64,000 nucleotides of DNA, taken from NCBI GenBank assembly GCA_015065765.1, contig SVPP01000015.1, forward strand, positions 1 through 64,000. Direction: 5' to 3'. Within the stretch, counting starts at the first letter, position 1; every line of letters starts with the position of its first letter. The DNA is from Oscillospiraceae bacterium (GTDB taxonomy: Bacteria; Bacillota; Clostridia; Oscillospirales; Acutalibacteraceae). This document shows positions 1 to 6,914 of this stretch, in pieces. Made by a program: the position numbers and the translations under genes. The notes under the pieces are model-generated. The model worked only from the letters and a program-made list of their open reading frames with translations. It ran no database searches and had not been told where the DNA came from.

Positions 1-58
1 CATGGTATTGACATCTCCAACTCGTATGGTTTAAACTATTTATGTCTTTTTCTTTCAT
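1..58 (-). CDS. tnpA: IS200/IS605-family transposase TnpA, N-terminal fragment (runs off window)
   Basis: Reading down the minus strand from the ATG at 56-58 gives MKEKDINSLNHTSWRCQYH before the window ends. The NSLxHTxWxCxYH pattern is the hallmark N-terminus of Y1 (HUH single-strand) transposases of the IS200 group, which normally continue with HIVFAPKYRR. A strong ribosome site (AAGGAGG, about 66-72) precedes it. Only 19 codons are visible, so integrity of the gene and of its catalytic HUH/Tyr motifs cannot be judged. These enzymes excise and insert circular single-stranded DNA using hairpins at the element ends; such hairpins lie just upstream at 88-103 and 165-183. Confidence 0.8.
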   Translation of the reverse strand, partial: MKEKDINSLNHTSWRCQYH

Positions 59-183
59 GTTAAAGACCTCCTTGTTATTTTAGTTGTGTGGTCGGCAAAC
101 CACTTCTAATATACCAAGGAGCTTTTTCTTGTCTACTTTTCCCCTCGCTAAAAGCTTTTTTATTCCCCCTGTAGAACAGGGGG
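59..183 (-). mobile_element. Likely left-end/leader region of the IS200-like element with two hairpins
   Basis: Upstream of the tnpA start there are two inverted repeats: GTGGT/ACCAC at 88-92 and 99-103, and CCCCCTGT/ACAGGGGG at 165-172 and 176-183 with a 3-nt loop. IS200-type elements end in sub-terminal hairpins rather than inverted repeats and have short structured leaders, so this stretch probably contains the left end. The exact boundary cannot be fixed because the right end lies outside the window. Confidence 0.5.
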
Positions 184-206
184 TTGCCTTTGTTACAAAC
201 AACGAG

Positions 207-241
207 AAACACAGCAGAAGCTCCATGCCTCTGCTGTGTTT
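207..241 (-). terminator. Hairpin terminator after the TPM-domain gene
   Basis: A 12-bp perfect stem (AAACACAGCAGA at 207-218 with TCTGCTGTGTTT at 230-241) lies 10 nt past the stop of the TPM gene. On the minus strand the stem ends in TTT but then reads CTCG, so the U-tract is weak. It is probably the transcript end of the three-gene operon. Confidence 0.55.
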
Positions 242-251
242 ATTTTCAGCC

Positions 252-1112
252 CTAAAACTTTCCGCCGCCTCCGCCGGAGCGTCCTCCTCCTCCGCCTGAG
301 AATCCGCCGCCTGAGCGTGACCCTGACGAACTGTTGTTTTTCGGTTTTGCAGTTTTTGTAATATGTCTGTGAGTAAACACATCAAGGCGTTTTGTCACAT
401 TCATGCTGCCCGCTTTCACATAGTCAGATGCTTCGTTTTTAATTACTGCAGTGTTCATTTTACTCTTCATAACTGACACTACAATAAAAGCCACGATTGC
501 AGCGACTGCAATTACAATAAGTTCTTTGATAAAATAGCCCGAATTTGAAGGTGTACTATCGTAATAATAATCACTATCATAGTAATTATCATCATAATCA
601 TCATCGTAGTAACCATCATCACTATAGGTTATTTCACCTGAGAGATAGCCTTCTGTCAGTCTTAAATATTCAGTAAATGCTGAGTAATAATCCTCACCAG
701 AAAGATATGGCAGAACCGCACTGTTTACCGTTCCGTAATCGCTGTCATACGCTTCATTACCGAAGGTATCATAAACAGCACCCTGATAATATGTGTAGAA
801 ATCGCGGTTACCTACTTCGTTATTATTAAGGTTAATAACAAAAACAAGTCCGTCTTCAGCATAGCCGTTTGAGAGATAGAAATTTTCTGCGTAAGAATGA
901 ATATCTTCATAGCCGATAGACATTGTGGTGTGAATTACAACGTCAATACCGTACTGTGCCTGAACAGATGAAATCTGAGAAGCGAGAGTAAATTCCATAT
1001 CGTCTGTCAGCAGGTCTGCATCGTCAACGATAAACTCGCCCTGAGCAAATGCTGTGGGAGCGAAAAGTACAAAAATAAAAACAGCTAAAATAACTGATAA
1101 AAACTTTTTCAT
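252..1112 (-). CDS. TPM-domain secreted/membrane protein (YgcG/YdjH type)
   Basis: A 286-residue protein with a signal peptide (about 1-24, ending AFAQ) followed by a TPM domain (about 25-150; starts GEFIVDDADLLTDD, a typical TPM opening). An Asp/Tyr-rich linker (about 165-190), one membrane helix (about 193-215) and a Gly/Ser-rich tail ending in GGGGGKF complete it. TPM domains occur in photosystem II repair protein TLP18.3 and in bacterial envelope proteins; glycine-rich tails are usual in the YgcG group. It is the last gene of a three-gene operon, starting 12 nt after the zinc-ribbon gene and preceded by AAGGGGGTG. The context matches ydjH in the Bacillus pspA-ydjGHI operon, so a role in membrane-stress response is inferred. 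No enzymatic activity can be assigned. Confidence 0.8.
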   Translation of the reverse strand: MKKFLSVILAVFIFVLFAPTAFAQGEFIVDDADLLTDDMEFTLASQISSVQAQYGIDVVIHTTMSIGYEDIHSYAENFYLSNGYAEDGLVFVINLNNNEVGNRDFYTYYQGAVYDTFGNEAYDSDYGTVNSAVLPYLSGEDYYSAFTEYLRLTEGYLSGEITYSDDGYYDDDYDDNYYDSDYYYDSTPSNSGYFIKELIVIAVAAIVAFIVVSVMKSKMNTAVIKNEASDYVKAGSMNVTKRLDVFTHRHITKTAKPKNNSSSGSRSGGGFSGGGGGRSGGGGGKF

Positions 1113-1124
1113 CTCTGCACCCCC

Positions 1125-2189
1125 TTAAAAGATAAAGAACTGTCCGAGGGCGATGATTGCCGCTGCGATACCGCCGAAGAAAAGCCAGAACTTTTTCTTA
1201 TCTACGGGAAGCTTGCCTGAAACCTTACCTGTCTGTCCGTTGACTGCAAACATGTAGTTTTCACCATTATACTTGGTGTTGAGAATCCATACAGGCAGAA
1301 GTGCATATCTGTACTTACCGCCCTCAGCCTTTATATTTGACATCCTCGGTACAACTGTCGAATAACCGCTGACCGTTGCACGGAAAGCATCCTGTGTGCT
1401 TGTTTCAACTCTTGTTTCTGCTCTCGGGAAGCTTTGCTCTGCGGATACATCATATTTATCTGCCATATAACCCAGAAGATAACCCGGGTTAAACTCTGTC
1501 ATGTCACCATAGTTATAAGGCTCAATGCCGTCCATGTAAGCATCGTCCATTTTTGATGAGCCGTCAACGGGAATATTTGCAAAACCGATACTGCCTGAGC
1601 GGTAGACATTATAGTGCCTTGTTTCTGTATAGTTATAGTTAGAATCGCTCCAGTGCCTTACCTTTGTGGCGTCGTAGACAATGTTTGCATCAGCATCGCA
1701 ATCAAAGAGCCAGAAAGGAACATAGACACCTTTCATTTCCTTGATTTTATTGTCACTTACAAAGTTTGAAGGAAGAAGCGGTTTTCCCTTGCAGAAGGCT
1801 TTCAGTGCTTCACCTGCCGCTTTCTTATCAAGTTTAAAGGGAATAACGCAATCGGGCGTGTTCATTCCCGACAACTGACCGTTGAGAATAATGGGACTTC
1901 CGCAGTAAGGGCACTCACCTGCCACAGTTGTTTCATCAACTGCAAGGTGTGCTGCACAAGACTGACAGACATATTCGTTCATGCCTGACATTTCTTCCGC
2001 ACTTTCCTTTTCGCTTTCCCATTTAAACTCTGAGCCGTCACCGAAATTCTCCTCAAAGTCATGAATTTCATTCAGTTCCTGCTCGGAAAATTCAGCATCA
2101 CAGCTTTCGCATCTGAACTTCTGACTGCCTGAATCAAACTTAATGTCAGATGCACAATTAGGACACTTATATTCAAGAACAGATGACAT
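1125..2189 (-). CDS. Zinc-ribbon membrane protein (YdjG-like)
   Basis: A 354-residue protein with two N-terminal zinc ribbons: CPNC...CESC (about 9-30) and CQSC...CPYC (about 75-98), both TFIIB-like. A long soluble middle region follows with tryptophan/tyrosine-rich strands (about 110-320), and one C-terminal membrane helix (about 333-352). This arrangement is that of the 'TFIIB-type zinc finger' proteins annotated beside SPFH and TPM proteins, equivalent to Bacillus YdjG. The start has a good ribosome site (AGAGGTGA). It lies 22 nt after the SPFH gene. No catalytic motif is visible; a scaffold or adaptor at the membrane face is the likeliest role. Confidence 0.75.
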   Translation of the reverse strand: MSSVLEYKCPNCASDIKFDSGSQKFRCESCDAEFSEQELNEIHDFEENFGDGSEFKWESEKESAEEMSGMNEYVCQSCAAHLAVDETTVAGECPYCGSPIILNGQLSGMNTPDCVIPFKLDKKAAGEALKAFCKGKPLLPSNFVSDNKIKEMKGVYVPFWLFDCDADANIVYDATKVRHWSDSNYNYTETRHYNVYRSGSIGFANIPVDGSSKMDDAYMDGIEPYNYGDMTEFNPGYLLGYMADKYDVSAEQSFPRAETRVETSTQDAFRATVSGYSTVVPRMSNIKAEGGKYRYALLPVWILNTKYNGENYMFAVNGQTGKVSGKLPVDKKKFWLFFGGIAAAIIALGQFFIF

Positions 2190-2211
2190 AAAATCACCTC
2201 TTATTCAAAAT

Positions 2212-3507
2212 TTATTTTGCATCGTTTGAATCGAAAACATCTCCGCATTCAGGACAGAATTTAGGAGGATTGTGTGGATCTTCAGGCTTCCAGCCACATT
2301 TATCACACTGATAAAGAGGTGCACCTGCAGGTTTCTGCGAACCGCAATCGGAGCAGAATTTACCTTTATTCACTGCACCGCATGAGCATTTCCATCCGTC
2401 TTCCTGTGGCTTGCCACACTCGGTACAGAATTTGCCTGTATTCACAGCACCACATGAGCATTTCCAGCCACTCTGCTGAGGTGCAGGCTGCTGTGGTTGC
2501 TGCTGTCCCATTGCAAAAAGATTCTGTGCAGTTGTACCGCCTGTCTGCTGAGCAAAGCCCATTCCCATAAAGCCTGTCATTGCACCTGCTGAGTTGTTTG
2601 CTGCATCCTGCATTGCCTGTGCCTGAGCACCTACAAGATGTGCACCTGCCATTGTGGGATTGCGGAAAACTGCGTTTCTCTGCAGTTCTTTGATCATATC
2701 CTCGTCTTCTTTAGGTGCTGTTACTGAATTCACACCAAATGACCAGACCTTGATACCACGCATTTCTGTCCATTTCTGTGAAAGAACTTCGTTAAGTGCA
2801 TCGGCAAGCTCGACTGTATGACCGGGAAGTGCACTATAACGGATTCCCATTGCAGAAATTTTTGCAAAAGCAGGCTGAAGGGCTGTCATAAGCTCTGTTT
2901 TCAGCTGTGAGTCGATCTCGCTTCTGGGATATTCATCACTTACGTTACCGCATACATTTGTGTAGAATTTAAGGGGGTCAACAATTTTGTATGAGTATTC
3001 ACCGTTACAACGGATTGAAATATCAATATCAAGACCGATATTCTGGTCAACAACTCTGAATGGTACAGGATTTACTGTGCCGTATTTGTTGCCCATAATT
3101 TCTTTTGTATTGAAATAGTAAACTCTCTGGTCTTTGCCTGTATCTCCACCGTAAGTAAATCTCTTACCTACCTGTTTGAATGTTTCTTTGATTGAATCAC
3201 CGAGACTGCCTGAGAAAATACTTGGCTCTGTTGATGAATCATAAGTAAATTCACCCGGCTCTGCACAGACTTCAACGATTTTTCCCTGCTCAACGATAAT
3301 CATACACTGACCATCAGCAACAGCAATACCTGAACCGTTCGAGATAATATTGTCGCTTCCCTTTGTGTTTGAAGAACGTCCGCTTACACGCTTCTGTCCT
3401 TTCACCATGAGCACATCGCTCTCAATTGCATCGCAATAGAAAAACTCTTTCCACTGATCAGCAAGCACTCCGCCGAGAGCTCCTAAACCTGCTTTAATAA
3501 GTCCCAT
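2212..3507 (-). CDS. SPFH-domain protein with C-terminal zinc ribbons (YdjI-like)
   Basis: I chose the second ATG (3507): it gives 431 residues starting MGLIKAGLGALGG, the usual family start, with AAAGGAG nine bases upstream; the ATG at 3513 is too close. An N-terminal amphipathic/hydrophobic segment (1-15) is followed by an SPFH (band-7-like) domain to about 270, an Ala/Gln-rich linker, and three zinc ribbons (about 345-368, 373-395 and 400-425, each with paired CxxC or CxC...CxxC). The family was once labelled 'virion core protein' by similarity to a poxvirus protein. In Bacillus the homologue YdjI works with YdjG/YdjH in recruiting PspA to the membrane; no pspA is next to it here. It is first in the operon, behind the promoter at 3546-3574. 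Confidence 0.85.
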   Translation of the reverse strand: MGLIKAGLGALGGVLADQWKEFFYCDAIESDVLMVKGQKRVSGRSSNTKGSDNIISNGSGIAVADGQCMIIVEQGKIVEVCAEPGEFTYDSSTEPSIFSGSLGDSIKETFKQVGKRFTYGGDTGKDQRVYYFNTKEIMGNKYGTVNPVPFRVVDQNIGLDIDISIRCNGEYSYKIVDPLKFYTNVCGNVSDEYPRSEIDSQLKTELMTALQPAFAKISAMGIRYSALPGHTVELADALNEVLSQKWTEMRGIKVWSFGVNSVTAPKEDEDMIKELQRNAVFRNPTMAGAHLVGAQAQAMQDAANNSAGAMTGFMGMGFAQQTGGTTAQNLFAMGQQQPQQPAPQQSGWKCSCGAVNTGKFCTECGKPQEDGWKCSCGAVNKGKFCSDCGSQKPAGAPLYQCDKCGWKPEDPHNPPKFCPECGDVFDSNDAK

Positions 3508-3545
3508 AATCATTCTCTCCTTTTAAAAAATATTTTTACAAAATT

Positions 3546-3574
3546 ATTTTATCACGGCAGGATAATAATTTCAA
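3546..3574 (-). promoter_or_regulatory. Promoter of the SPFH/zinc-ribbon/TPM operon
   Basis: On the minus strand -35 TTGAAA (3569-3574), a 17-nt spacer and -10 TAAAAT (3546-3551), followed by a short leader to the ribosome site. A sigma-70-type promoter, not an obvious ECF type. Confidence 0.6.
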
Positions 3575-3605
3575 CTATAAATCATTGCAACCGTAATAAA
3601 AAATA

Positions 3606-3634
3606 TTTACAAAATTATAAATAAATGATAAAAT
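3606..3634 (+). promoter_or_regulatory. Promoter of deoC
   Basis: TTTACA (3606-3611), 17-nt spacer, TAAAAT (3629-3634), ending 21 nt before the deoC start. It is divergent from the SPFH operon promoter. Confidence 0.55.
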
Positions 3635-3655
3635 TATTCCAGAGGTGATTATAAA

Positions 3656-4327
3656 ATGAATCAGGAAAAAATATTATCGTATGTTGACCACACACTTCTC
3701 TCACCCTCTGCTACATGGGAAGAGATAAAAGCGATTTGCGATGACGGAATAAAATACAAAACCGCATCTGTATGTATTCCCCCTTGCTACGTAAAAGAAG
3801 CAAAGGAATATGCAGGTGACAAGCTTCAGATATGCACTGTTATCGGTTTTCCAAACGGTGCAAACACTGCCGAGGTAAAAGCTTTCGAGGCCAAAAACGC
3901 AATCCAAAACGGTGCTGACGAAATTGATATGGTTATCAACATCGGAAACCTGAAAGACGGTCGCTTTGACGACATACTTAACGAAATCAAGCTGATAAAA
4001 TTCGCATGCAAGGATAAAATTCTTAAAGTTATTATCGAAACATGTCTTCTCACCGAGGAAGAAAAAATAAGAATGTGCGAAATTGTATCACTCGCAGGTG
4101 CTGATTTCATCAAGACATCAACAGGATTTTCAACCGGCGGTGCAACCTTTGAGGATATCGCTCTTTTTGCAAAGCATGTTGACAAAAAGGTTAAAATCAA
4201 GGCTGCAGGCGGAATCAAAACAATGGACGATGCGGAGAAATTTATTTCTCTCGGTGCAGAAAGACTTGGCACAAGCAGAATTGTCAAGCTCGTAAAAGAA
4301 GCTCCCGTTGAAGAAGGAACATACTAA
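3656..4327 (+). CDS. deoC: Deoxyribose-phosphate aldolase
   Basis: This 223-residue class I aldolase cleaves 2-deoxy-D-ribose 5-phosphate into glyceraldehyde 3-phosphate and acetaldehyde in the cytosol. The Schiff-base lysine is K153 in FIKTSTGF; the proton-relay lysine is K182 in IKAAGGIKT, and D91 in [10 protein letters not shown] is the conserved acid. Length matches the bacterial DeoC family (about 220). The start has GAGGTGA eight bases upstream. It is monocistronic, ending at a bidirectional terminator. A nucleoside hydrolase and two secreted phosphatases lie within 8 kb, which fits scavenging of nucleotides, but they are not in one operon with it. Confidence 0.95.
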   Translation: MNQEKILSYVDHTLLSPSATWEEIKAICDDGIKYKTASVCIPPCYVKEAKEYAGDKLQICTVIGFPNGANTAEVKAFEAKNAIQNGADEIDMVINIGNLKDGRFDDILNEIKLIKFACKDKILKVIIETCLLTEEEKIRMCEIVSLAGADFIKTSTGFSTGGATFEDIALFAKHVDKKVKIKAAGGIKTMDDAEKFISLGAERLGTSRIVKLVKEAPVEEGTY

Positions 4328-4382
4328 AACAAATTCATGAAGAAAACATGGCAGATTAAGTCTGCAAATAATTATAAAAAAC

Positions 4383-4410
4383 GAGGCAGAAGTTTTAAAG
4401 CTTCTGCCTC
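4383..4410. terminator. Bidirectional terminator between deoC and the phosphatase gene
   Basis: Perfect 10-bp stem GAGGCAGAAG/CTTCTGCCTC with an 8-nt loop, A-rich on the left and T-rich on the right. It serves converging deoC (+) and the phosphatase gene (-). Confidence 0.8.
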
Positions 4411-4427
4411 ATTGATTTTATTTATAC

Positions 4428-5924
4428 TCAGATAGCGTTGATGATAAGCTTGGGAACGATTACGAAGAGATAATCGTAGAAGAGCTTTGCAAATCTGTAA
4501 ACGAAGTTACCGATCTGTGCAACACCTGTTGTGAGAGAATCTGTGGGAAGCATGGGAACATCTTTTGCTTCACCCTCAGTTGTCTTCATAATTGCATATG
4601 TATCAACAAGCTCTTTTTCGCCTGTTTCGTAATCTACTGCATATGCGTTATAAACAAGTTTGCCACCCTGAATTTCTACTGTTGAGAAAATGCCGCGGTC
4701 GCCGATATCACGCTGTGAGAAGCATTCTGCTACGATATTTGAATCAAATACACAGTCAAACACATAATCGTTGATTGAGTATGTTTTTGTACCTGCCGTA
4801 CCGGGAAGGATGTGACATGCACCGTCGGGATCAACTGCAAATGTTGTTTCTACACCATTGAATGATTCTGTAACATATGTTACATCTTCAACAAGCTTGT
4901 CGCCCTTAACATGGTTTGTTCTCATGTAAACATGGTCATGACCTGCCATTACAAGGTCAATATCAAGTTCATCGAAAATGGGGAGAAGCTGCTCTCTCAT
5001 AATGATTGTATCAGGCTTGATAAGGTTCTTACCTGCTGAGTACATAGCTCTGTGCATGAATACCATTTTCCACTGTGCATCTGAAGAATTCATCTCATTC
5101 TTAAGCCAGTTAATCTGCTGGATTGTCATGGGATACATATCGTTTGTGTTGAGAACAACGATGTGTGCATTGCCATAATCAAATGCGTAATAAACGCCCT
5201 CAGCTCTGATGCACTCTTCGGGAGCAGCATCAAGGTTGAACATATGGTCAAACCAACCGTGGTTGATTTTGTTTGTGATGTTACCGTCATGGTTACCTGC
5301 AACGGGAGCGAGAGGAAGAGTTGAGTTCGCAAATGAGAACTTATCGAAGAACCAATCCCATTCTTCCTGTGTACAATCGTTTACATAGTCACCAAGGCTT
5401 GTATAGAATTCAGCATCAGGCATTGTTTCATAAGCTGTTCTGAGAACATTTGATGCCTTGCGGAAGTTATCCTCGTTACCTGCCTGAACATCAGCAATAG
5501 CGATAAACTTAAAGTTATTGTCACCATCGTCTGTTTTGAATGAGCCGATTTCACTCCACTGACCGGTTACATCATCACCTACTCTGTAAAGGTATTCTGT
5601 ACCGGGCTTGAGAGCTGTAAGAGTTACTTTGTGCTGATAGATGTCCTGGAATTTTTCGCAGCTGCCTCTGAAGGTTTTTGCTCCGTCAAAAGTGCCTTCA
5701 TATTTGTCTGCAACAACAAACTGAACTGCTGTTGCTGCATCCTCTGTTGTGTGCCATGAAATACCCATCTGTGTTGAAGGGTCTTCTGCCATTGTAGCAA
5801 CTACGTTTTTGATTGCTTCTGACACTTCATAGTCCTTTGCGATTGCATCATCTGCTGCGAAAGCAAAAGTCGCACATGAAAGAACTACGCAAAGTGTAAG
5901 AACGAATGCAATAATCTTTTTCAT
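4428..5924 (-). CDS. Secreted purple-acid-phosphatase-like metallophosphoesterase
   Basis: A 498-residue protein with a signal peptide (1-23, ending AFA), a fibronectin-III-like N-domain (about 35-135) and a calcineurin-like catalytic domain. Metal-binding blocks in order: IADVQAG, LGDYVND, AGNHDGN, FMHRAMYS and AGHDHVYMRT, matching the D.../GDxx/GNH(D/E)/xxxH/GHxH pattern of purple acid phosphatases, with Q in place of the usual G/H after the first Asp. It should hydrolyse phosphate monoesters outside the cell. The last 30 residues form a hydrophobic, aromatic helix (FVYRFAKLFYDYL...), like that ending the LRR protein at 19906, and could hold the protein at the membrane. Ribosome site AAAGGGGA. 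Its promoter lies inside the end of the nucleoside hydrolase gene. Confidence 0.85.
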   Translation of the reverse strand: MKKIIAFVLTLCVVLSCATFAFAADDAIAKDYEVSEAIKNVVATMAEDPSTQMGISWHTTEDAATAVQFVVADKYEGTFDGAKTFRGSCEKFQDIYQHKVTLTALKPGTEYLYRVGDDVTGQWSEIGSFKTDDGDNNFKFIAIADVQAGNEDNFRKASNVLRTAYETMPDAEFYTSLGDYVNDCTQEEWDWFFDKFSFANSTLPLAPVAGNHDGNITNKINHGWFDHMFNLDAAPEECIRAEGVYYAFDYGNAHIVVLNTNDMYPMTIQQINWLKNEMNSSDAQWKMVFMHRAMYSAGKNLIKPDTIIMREQLLPIFDELDIDLVMAGHDHVYMRTNHVKGDKLVEDVTYVTESFNGVETTFAVDPDGACHILPGTAGTKTYSINDYVFDCVFDSNIVAECFSQRDIGDRGIFSTVEIQGGKLVYNAYAVDYETGEKELVDTYAIMKTTEGEAKDVPMLPTDSLTTGVAQIGNFVYRFAKLFYDYLFVIVPKLIINAI

Positions 5925-5984
5925 AATAATCCCCTTTATTTTGTTTTATTTATACTTCCCCTTGCGGGAAATACATATCGTTTA

Positions 5985-6013
5985 ATAATACCATTATTGA
6001 TGGATTTTGTCAA
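5985..6013 (-). promoter_or_regulatory. Promoter of the secreted phosphatase gene
   Basis: On the minus strand TTGACA (6008-6013), 17-nt spacer, TATTAT (5985-5990). The -35 sits inside the last codons of the upstream nucleoside hydrolase gene. Confidence 0.65.
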
Positions 6014-6914
6014 CGGAAATTCTTCTGTTAATTGCATCAGTATAGAAAGAATCGTCATATTTTTTCGTTACATAACATCTGTCTGATGTGCTGTCAGGCG
6101 AAAAATAATTTCTTCCTTCGTCATCAAATGTGATTCTTCCGTACACAGTTTCATACCCTGCCTTTTCTTCGTCACCGATTGCGGCGAGAAGTGCCGTCAT
6201 AGGGTCCCATGAGTTTCTGCCTTTTTCTGAGCCGTGAGCTTTCATTGCAACTGCAAGAGCGTCGTTTTCATCACCGATTACTTCTGTTCCGCCGGTGATA
6301 ACGCTTTCACCTACTTCAAAGCCAAGGTAAGTTATCGGACATGGAAAGTTCTCAAAAACTATTTTTGCGGATTTTACGGAACGGGCAGTGTTAGCTACAT
6401 TATACTCTTTACTGCCGTCCTTGTCCCATCTGCCCGCCATTGCCCACAGCTTGCCAACCTTTTCTTTGCAGAGTTCAATTCCATTCAGCGGTGAAAATTC
6501 ATCACCCTCGCTCATGAGCAGATCTGCAATTGAATTCTGGAAACCAACAGCAACAATATCTGCCTTTTCATCTAAAGAAGAAAGAAGTCTTCTGTAAAAC
6601 TCAACAGACGTTTCATAGTTATCAGCAGATTTATATTCACCTTTTGAAAAAGTGTCTATTAACTTTTTCTGATAGCTGTTTACAGGCTCATCGGGATAAT
6701 CGAGTGCGTTTTTATCCACCGAAACAGGGATGTTTCCCCTACCATATTGAGAGAGAAACATCTCAACAGAGTAAGGGGAAATTTCCATAAACGCATTTAT
6801 ATTTATACCTTTAAGCTCCGCCTCTTCTGAATTCAGAAGAAGTTTCAGTGCGACGCAATCGTCACAATCCGTCCACCAATCGGTATCAAAAATTACAGCG
6901 CGTTTGCTTGTCAT
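5994..6914 (-). CDS. Nucleoside hydrolase (inosine/uridine-preferring family)
   Basis: A 306-residue cytosolic protein starting with FDTDWWTDCDDCVALKLL, a clear form of the DTDxxxDDxxAL calcium-binding motif of nucleoside hydrolases, which release ribose and base from nucleosides. The TWW in place of the usual PGI/PG is a divergent active-site loop. Other family blocks include VAVGFQNSIADLL (about 120) and WAMAGRW (about 157). Its ATG overlaps the stop of the upstream lipase-like gene (ATGA at 6911-6914), so the two are translationally coupled. Substrate preference cannot be read from the sequence. Confidence 0.85.
   Translation of the reverse strand: MTSKRAVIFDTDWWTDCDDCVALKLLLNSEEAELKGININAFMEISPYSVEMFLSQYGRGNIPVSVDKNALDYPDEPVNSYQKKLIDTFSKGEYKSADNYETSVEFYRRLLSSLDEKADIVAVGFQNSIADLLMSEGDEFSPLNGIELCKEKVGKLWAMAGRWDKDGSKEYNVANTARSVKSAKIVFENFPCPITYLGFEVGESVITGGTEVIGDENDALAVAMKAHGSEKGRNSWDPMTALLAAIGDEEKAGYETVYGRITFDDEGRNYFSPDSTSDRCYVTKKYDDSFYTDAINRRISVDKIHQ

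Noticed and set aside
80-385. 101-codon minus-strand frame overlapping the TPM gene end
   Set aside because: It runs out of frame over the glycine-rich tail and the terminator hairpin, with no ribosome site.
2212-3507. Phage or virus origin from the 'virion core protein' label of this family
   Set aside because: No phage genes nearby; the operon matches a bacterial envelope module.
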